NCBI GenBank assembly: GCA_003024985.2
Contig: PXIH01S0028336.1
DNA length: 13,657 nucleotides
Source of the DNA: Euperipatoides rowelli
Lineage: Eukaryota; Onychophora; Udeonychophora; Euonychophora; Peripatopsidae
Reading direction: 5' to 3' (one strand)
A program made the translations under genes and the position numbers. Below are positions 8,842-13,657 of the stretch, in pieces; position 1 is the first letter of the stretch; the number at the start of each line of letters is the position of its first letter. The notes below the pieces were generated by a model. That model had not been told where the DNA came from. It ran no database searches and saw only the letters and a program-made list of their open reading frames with translations.

Positions 8842-9109
8842 TCTCGAAAACAGCTCCAGCTAATCCTTTTAACAAAAAAGTCATTTATGCAGCAATTAAA
8901 GTCTGATAAATATTTTTTTGCAAAAAAAAAAAAAAATTAAAAAAAATTAAACAAAAACGATATTTATTATTTTTGGGGGGAGGGGGTTGTACTTGCTGTT
9001 GTGTGTTTTCCATTTTTTAATATATTTATTACATAACTTTATAAATGAATAATAACCTATAAATAATTAAGAATAAATATATTCAATTAAACTTACATCA
9101 AATGATTTT
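8842..9109. other. AT-rich stretch, nothing recognised
   Basis: Homopolymer A and T runs, the short G-rich tract near 8974-8987, and no open frame of note. Confidence 0.5.
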
Positions 9110-9125
9110 AAAGAAATTGTTGCTT
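9110..9125. repeat. Left target-site duplication of SINE 2
   Basis: AAAGAAATTGTT (9110-9121) recurs at 9263-9274. Extending to 16 bases gives one mismatch (GCTT here, TCTT there). The pair brackets a tRNA-like element with a T-run at its left end, as expected for an antisense retroposon. Confidence 0.7.
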
Positions 9126-9153
9126 TTTTTTTTATAAAAAAAAACAGGATTAT

Positions 9154-9181
9154 GTTTTCTTTAGAAAACGTCACCTGACGT
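9154..9181. repeat. Two adjacent hairpins in the SINE 2 tail
   Basis: GTTTTCT TT AGAAAAC (9154-9169) and ACGTCA CC TGACGT (9168-9181) are back-to-back palindromes with two-base loops. They lie in the 3' part of the SINE transcript, where a partner LINE reverse transcriptase would bind. That role is inference. Confidence 0.7.
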
Positions 9182-9195
9182 CAATGCCTTAAGCA

Positions 9196-9207
9196 GGATT
9201 TGAACCC
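9196..9207 (-). promoter_or_regulatory. Pol III B box of SINE 2
   Basis: On the minus strand this reads GGGTTCAAATCC, an almost canonical tRNA B box. The degenerate A box TGAGTCAGTTAG lies at 9239-9250, about 31 bases upstream on the element's strand. Confidence 0.7.
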
Positions 9208-9262
9208 GTTATGTCTTGGTTGGCAGCCTGCCTTCTTGCTAACTGACTCAATGAGACATGGC

Positions 9263-9278
9263 AAAGAAATTGTTTCTT
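9263..9278. repeat. Right target-site duplication of SINE 2
   Basis: AAAGAAATTGTTTCTT, matching 9110-9125 at 15 of 16 positions, immediately beyond the tRNA-like head. Confidence 0.7.
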
Positions 9279-9699
9279 GTAAACTATTGAATATTAAAAA
9301 ATAATAATTTTCAATTATTTTATGGGAGATAGCCTAATTTAAAAAAAAAACTGTAGTCTCATTTGATCTGTAAATAAAATCAGTATGCCTGATAGTTAAA
9401 TTTATCATGTGATGATCATAATAATTGTTACCCAATAAAGGATTAAAAGAACTAATGTAATAGAAGTCCTTCTTTGATTCTGTACCACAAATGCATTCTT
9501 AGCAAATCTTATAATTTATCTAGCTTTCAAGAGACAGAGAAATTAGACTAATATAAAAATGATTGTCATTTAAATAGTGATAAGTTGTTCTTGAACCATT
9601 TATTCACCATCAATGTATCATGATCTTTTAATGACTCATTCACTGTCTCCCAAAAATTAGTGAATCATTTATTATTGAGATCTGCATAAAACTAAATTT
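9279..9699. other. AT-rich stretch, nothing recognised
   Basis: No gene, no clear repeat. An imperfect inverted pair (ATTCACT near 9639 and AGTGAAT near 9659) is the only structure noticed. Confidence 0.5.
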
Positions 9700-10470
9700 T
9701 TGTCATCATTGGGTGCACTCTGCGAGATGGAGGCTCGCGCTCATCTCCCGTTTATGTATCACCAAATATTTCGATCTTGAGCTCTTCTTATTAACACATA
9801 GAATTGCCTGATGTTAGGCCAGTCCTTAAGGTCATCTAACTATTCTCTTCTTGATCTTAGTCTTCTTTTTACTCTTTCTGTCCATTGCTCAAGTGCTGCT
9901 ACTAGTATAATTATTACATATCCTCTCAAGACATGACCATCATATTTCCTCATCCTTACTTCATCCAAATGGCTATACAAACCTTCCCATTTTTCCACAT
10001 TGCTGATCAAATTTGTCCATTTTATTTCCAACTTTCTTCTTGCACACCAGACATCAAAAGCATTCATCTTCTTTACCAAGTCTTTGGTTAAAGTTCAAGT
10101 CTCAAATACATATAAGAAAATTGACCAAACATAGCATTTAACATCTTCACTCTCAAATGTTTGTTATAACATCTCTTAATAGAATGTCTTATTGTTTCCA
10201 AAATTCAGATTTGCAATTCTATCTTTGTTCAAATCTTTTAAATTGTGTTTCTTCCATCTTCCATTATCAAGCTGCTCAAATATCTAAATTCCTGTTTTTC
10301 TTTCCATTTCGATCTTGATTTAATGTTTCCTTTATTACCAATGACAATGTTACCATAAGAATTTTTATGATTTAAAAAAATCTTTTGCAGATTGGTCAGA
10401 TAGGTTTACTCACTGATTATTATGCTTATATATTGTATATATACTGTGAATAGGGCTCACTTCTTCAAGT
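9700..10470 (-). pseudogene. Decayed LINE (non-LTR retrotransposon) reverse-transcriptase fragment
   Basis: Minus-strand translation in shifting frames follows the C-terminal half of a LINE endonuclease-reverse transcriptase. From high to low coordinates it gives a VSPIHSIY stretch like the LSPLLFSIY palm block (about 10450), LQKIF and VIGNKG, then QEFRYLSSLIMEDGR (about 10294 down to 10250). Next come KCYVWSIFLY, a TGA where Trp is usual in ET-W-T, LVKKMNAFDVW (to about 10050) and the GHVLRG block. Last is an LDDLKDW..RRAQDRNIW tail after an in-frame stop at 9840. Frameshifts and several stops show it is dead. The YxDD catalytic block appears missing between the palm block and LQKIF. Only 9840-10079 remains open. 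The clade (RTE-like or related) is not certain. Confidence 0.8.
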
Positions 10471-10614
10471 TTGGGAGTTCAAATGTCAAGCATCTTGATT
10501 ATCTTAACTTTCTCCTGGAGGATTTTTACGAAATATTTTTTAGTTTAGTTTGTAACTAAAGTTTATTTAGGGTGATGTTTTTATGAGGAACCATTGAGTA
10601 ATGATAAGCTGATT
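10471..10614. other. Short AT-rich stretch with chance ORF
   Basis: A 60-codon minus-strand frame at 10556-10738 runs across the 51-bp repeat and has no recognisable motif. It is treated as chance. Confidence 0.5.
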
Positions 10615-10665
10615 TTATAATCTTATAATATTTTTTACAAATGTAGAACGTGTTTAATTTGTATA
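10615..10665 (+). repeat. 51-bp direct repeat, copy 1
   Basis: Identical to 11461-11511 except for one base (ACGTGTTT here, ACGTATTT there). The unit contains TTACAAATGTAGAACGT. Sequence on either side of the two copies does not match. Confidence 0.9.
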
Positions 10666-11460
10666 CGTTGTTTGATAAGGTAATCTGGCGTAAAACTTGA
10701 AGAAAAAATTGATATGGGTGACACGACAACTTTTGCATTACCTCAGGTCAATGACTCATTGTGGATGAATCTCCATGAACAACACACCATATTTATAGTC
10801 CCTTCCTCCCCCCTCCCCCTCATATGAATTCCTTCATTAAACTTTTTTTAATGGTTATTCAAACTTATTGAGGGTAATTTGGTCTAGATTTTGGCAGGCA
10901 TCTGAAACACTTGGAGCACATATTCTCACTGATACTTAACTGTTTTGATAACTATTCAATAAATCCTGTTGTTCAAGTTAACAATATATTTACTAATAAC
11001 NCAATGCATAAAAATCAATCGTTAAGTACAGTACTCACTATTTATTGATATTCACATGTGACATAACTTTACATGTTACATTGATTAAGACACAGCACTG
11101 GCCACAACACATTATTTCATTACAACAAATAATGGCTAGCAGACCGAACTAACCATCACCTAGATAATACCAGGCCTGGTCAAACAAGGTCATTGTCTTC
11201 TCAAAGCTGCCAGACACAAATAATATATCTTCTGCAACCTTCCACATAATACATACATTGATTTAATTATTACATTACTCATAAATTCATAATCAATGTG
11301 ATTATGAACCACATGTATGTTAGAATAAACAATTAACACATACATATTTAACCGTTACTGTTTAATATTGCTCTTGCAACTCAACATGCCAAGCACCTGG
11401 TCGTAAAAGTAAATTTGGATTTTTTGTTTAGCTTATATTATTTAATCCAAGTGGTCTAAA
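10666..11460. other. 795-bp segment between direct repeats, no gene seen
   Basis: It contains a C-rich pyrimidine tract (CCCTTCCTCCCCCCTCCCCC near 10800), an ambiguous base at 11001, the 12-bp palindrome ACCAGGCCTGGT at 11169-11180, and the hairpin at 11286-11308. No transposase-like reading frame or clear terminal repeat is visible apart from the flanking 51-bp copies. Confidence 0.5.
11286..11308. repeat. Perfect 10-bp hairpin
   Basis: TTCATAATCA and TGATTATGAA are exact reverse complements separated by only ATG. Role unknown. Short AT-rich hairpins are common in such DNA. Confidence 0.8.
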
Positions 11461-11511
11461 TTATAATCTTATAATATTTTTTACAAATGTAGAACGTATT
11501 TAATTTGTATA
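11461..11511 (+). repeat. 51-bp direct repeat, copy 2
   Basis: Second copy, same orientation, 846 bases from the first, with one mismatch. Confidence 0.9.
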
Positions 11512-12355
11512 TATATCAAAATAGATGATGGCAAATGTATGTTGAAAATTTTTGAATAATCTTAATGAATAAAGATAGAAAATTAAATCATTTTTTCTCA
11601 GTTTACTCACTTCTTTAAAGTTTATTTTGTCACTTTAATTTTTAAAATGGGATTTTTTTTTTCAGTTCTGCAATAATAAAATATTAAATAGAAAATTATT
11701 AATTTTACTAAAATAATGATTTATTTACTGTGGTACTTTGTTCTCCACAAGCCAGCTTGTGTGATAGTTATTGACGCAAAAAAGTGGAGGGTTAATTTAG
11801 TATGTTAATTAGGAGAACTGAAGACAATTACCAAATAATGCAAGTGAATTTAATTATGTCTCAGTTGTTCCATATTTTTCTGACATATTTCATCTTTCTT
11901 CATGCTACAAAAATGCATGTAAATAAATAAGATGATGAACAGCAATACAAAAATGACTGCAATTTAATGCATTAAGTTCAACCTTAATGCAGGATGAAAG
12001 AGTTAATCTTTAGATTGTAACCCACACATATAAGCACTATTCTACTTTTTAAAGTGTGATATATGATGGAGACGGGAGAGTGATTAAATAAATGGGAGAA
12101 ATGAGATTTTCAATTATTGTACTTAGATGCTTCTCTAAGCTTTACCACAGATTTACCATAAAGCAAAATGCTATATGCAAACATCGTGCTTCTCTTTCCA
12201 TTTTTCCTTTTATGAAATAATTAAATTAGTGCAAAGCTGAATGAGAAGAACTGAGTAAAGTCAATCATTAACAGATCAATCATCACAGGAGAAATGACTA
12301 TGTTTTCCACTTAGCTTTTTCAAGATCAGCATCCAACACTAGACCTTTATAACTT
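11512..12355. other. AT-rich stretch, nothing coding
   Basis: No gene recognised. TAATGATTTATTTACT at about 11715-11730 also occurs within the tandem unit at 12356-12436, followed here by GTGGTACT and there by CCGGCACT. This could be a distant relative of that unit. Confidence 0.5.
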
Positions 12356-12436
12356 CGTTATAATGATTTATTTACTCCGGCACTATGCAACCTATCCGTT
12401 ATAATGATTTATTTACTCCGGCACTATGCAACCTAT
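12356..12436 (+). repeat. Tandem duplication of a 41-bp unit
   Basis: The unit starts CGTTATAATGATTTATTTAC and ends GGCACTATGCAACCTAT. It occurs at 12356-12396 and again at 12397-12436, with 40 consecutive identical bases and no gap. Perfect identity implies a recent event or an assembly artefact. Confidence 0.9.
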
Positions 12437-12639
12437 GCACTCAATTAGAAGTTGAAATTAACTATCTGTAAATAAACTTAGCTGCACGGATTACTATAAA
12501 AGCAACCAATCATGTATGACTACCCAGCATAATAATAATTAAATGGTTTGGCTGTGTTAATTTGTTTAAGTCATAACCTTCACCCCGATACTAACCTTGA
12601 TGGCCACTAGGTAATGAATGACTATGCTCCAACCATAAT

Positions 12640-12685
12640 GATCATTAAAAAATGGAATAAACTTGCTTGATCATTTTTAATGATC
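12640..12685. repeat. Inverted repeat around 17-base loop
   Basis: GATCATTAAAAAATG (12640-12654) pairs with CATTTTTAATGATC (12672-12685), differing by one A in the homopolymer. No second copy in the window. Confidence 0.75.
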
Positions 12686-12706
12686 TATACATTATTTCCT
12701 TCAGCT

Positions 12707-12730
12707 CAACCGCTAACCTATCAGCGGTTG
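12707..12730. repeat. 8-bp hairpin followed by T-run
   Basis: CAACCGCT and AGCGGTTG are perfect reverse complements with an 8-base loop, followed closely by TTGTTTTTTAG. It resembles a bacterial intrinsic terminator, but in a nuclear animal sequence that reading does not apply. Confidence 0.7.
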
Positions 12731-13571
12731 TTGTTTTTTAGTAAATCGTGCAGATAAGGTTTCTCAGAAGACACTTTTATTTTATCATTGAGAAAAATGA
12801 TTTTCCTTAGACCTATTTTTCCTAGGAAAAGTAATGAAAGTCTCTTCTTCTACTAAGTTTGTCATCCAATTACAAAACTCACTATCACTTTTTAAAAATG
12901 AGATACATTTGGATAACCTTTATAATCCTTCATCTACAAGTGTTATGAAGCTTAAAATTGGTTATTTAAATTATGACAATAGTTAAATATATTGATCATC
13001 AATTCTTAAGATGTAATGGTTAATTAGTTTTTTTATTCCTGCGAAACATTTAAAAGAAATTTAGATAATTTTGGGATTTAGATGGCTCATTTTGGATGAA
13101 ACTTGTCCACTGGGTTCAGTCAAATGTTTCTTGGTGTCAATTAATTTGGCATCAAAATTACCTTTATCAAACACCAACTTATTTCATTTTTATCCATATG
13201 GTGCCATTTGGTCCTTTATTTTCACTGATTGTGTTTTATCCCAAAATATCACTAGATGGGATTAAAAGGAAATCAATTGGTCTTTGGCTTCAAGACACAG
13301 TTTTGGTGTGAATTGAATAGGTACCAATAATATATAGTTTGTTCACATCTAGACCTGTCATCCAAAATAAGTAATATTTTACAGTCTATTTACATTTCTG
13401 AAGTTTTACAGGAAACTTTAAAATAAGTCTGTTAACTTAAAATTTCACTTATATTGGATTTTTTAAATATAAAATGAATCTCAATTCAAATTTTACATAT
13501 CTGACATTAATAAAGTAATCGCACAATATTTGCTCAGCCTTGTTAAAGTCCTGATTTGTTTCTTAAAAATT

Positions 13572-13579
13572 GCCTAGTG
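13572..13579. repeat. Putative 8-bp hAT target site
   Basis: GCCTAGTG immediately precedes the CAGGGGTCGGC terminus. hAT elements duplicate 8 bp, commonly with central TA as here. The second copy would be beyond the window. Confidence 0.5.
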
Positions 13580-13657
13580 CAGGGGTCGGCAACCTTATTG
13601 TCATTAAGGGCGCAATAAAAATTCAAAAGTTATTGGGGGCGCATTATATAGACATTA
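13580..13657. mobile_element. Terminus of a hAT DNA transposon, truncated by window edge
   Basis: The segment starts CAGGGGTCGGCAACCTT, the characteristic terminal inverted repeat of many hAT elements. It continues with AAGGGCGCA and GGGGGCGCA blocks, typical of the subterminal region of the same elements, where GGGCCGCA is more usual. The rest, including any transposase and the opposite terminus, lies to the right. Whether it is autonomous or a non-autonomous derivative, and which strand the transposase would be on, cannot be told. Confidence 0.8.

Larger units (their letters stand above)
9122..9262 (-). mobile_element. Short tRNA-derived SINE, antisense (SINE 2)
   Basis: About 140 bp in minus orientation. 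On its strand the head resembles a tRNA, with a degenerate A box (TGAGTCAGTTAG), a seven-base CTGCCAA anticodon-like loop (GCC would be glycine) and a B box (GGGTTCAAATCC). The anticodon stem does not pair fully, so this is not a functional tRNA. The 3' part contains two tight palindromes (ACGTCA/TGACGT and GTTTTCT/AGAAAAC) and ends in an A-rich tail, seen here as T-run at 9124-9133. The flanking 12- to 16-base direct repeats mark retroposition. It is clearly a different family from SINE 1. Confidence 0.75.
12437..13571. other. AT-rich stretch with hairpins and an unrecognised open region
   Basis: Two hairpins (12640-12685 and 12707-12730) are listed separately. At 13071-13311 two overlapping + frames of 64 and 71 codons are open. 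Neither translation shows a known motif, and the region has no convincing splice sites, so no gene is called. Confidence 0.45.

Noticed and set aside
9190-9262. Functional tRNA-Gly gene (minus strand)
   Set aside because: B box and anticodon loop are present, but the anticodon stem mispairs and the unit is flanked by target duplications with an A-tail, so it is a SINE head.
10556-10738. 60-codon minus-strand open frame
   Set aside because: Overlaps the 51-bp repeat, composition-driven, no motif.
12707-12741. Rho-independent terminator
   Set aside because: Hairpin plus T-run shape only. The window is nuclear animal DNA, where this mechanism does not apply.
13071-13311. Two overlapping + frames of 64 and 71 codons
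   Set aside because: Neither translation resembles a known domain, and two open frames at once suggests low stop density rather than coding.

Overview
This window looks like AT-rich nuclear DNA from an animal, most likely an invertebrate. It is by eye about 70% A+T, has exon-like islands bounded by GT..AG splice signals, long intron-like AT deserts, and remnants of tRNA-derived SINEs, a LINE and a hAT DNA transposon. It shows no bacterial operons, ribosome binding sites or dense ORFs. I cannot name the species. A mollusc or another AT-rich invertebrate is a guess from the transposon mix.

The only strong host coding signal is a pair of adjacent exons on the + strand at 4140-4312 and 4349-4617. 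They open with the same 11-residue motif, AI[LI]T[DE]YG[KR]KRL. Seven of the eight identical residues use codons that differ only at the third base. Both exons begin in phase 0 and leave two bases over. Only 36 bases lie between them, and joining them in series gives an immediate stop. This is the classic layout of mutually exclusive alternative exons. I do not recognise the protein. A phase-compatible small exon lies upstream (2250-2300) and a phase-compatible terminal exon downstream (6405-6459). Together these four pieces make a tentative partial gene whose first exons would lie left of the window.

The rest is repeats. At 92-303, 1351-1633 and 1651-1716 there are three related copies of an AT-rich repeat, the last two inverted to each other. 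A full-length SINE in minus orientation (755-1140) has a perfect 15-bp target-site duplication. A shorter tRNA-derived SINE, also minus, lies at 9122-9262. A decayed LINE reverse-transcriptase fragment (minus) spans about 9700-10470. Two nearly identical 51-bp direct repeats stand at 10615 and 11461, and a 41-bp unit is tandemly duplicated at 12356-12436. A hAT terminus with a putative 8-bp target site starts at 13580 and runs off the right edge.

The remaining stretches (about 1.2-2.2, 2.3-4.1, 4.6-6.4, 6.5-9.1, 11.5-12.3 and 12.4-13.5 kb) show low-complexity AT-rich DNA, short hairpins, microsatellites and ORFs no longer than chance predicts. Three bases are ambiguous (6315, 6407, 11001).
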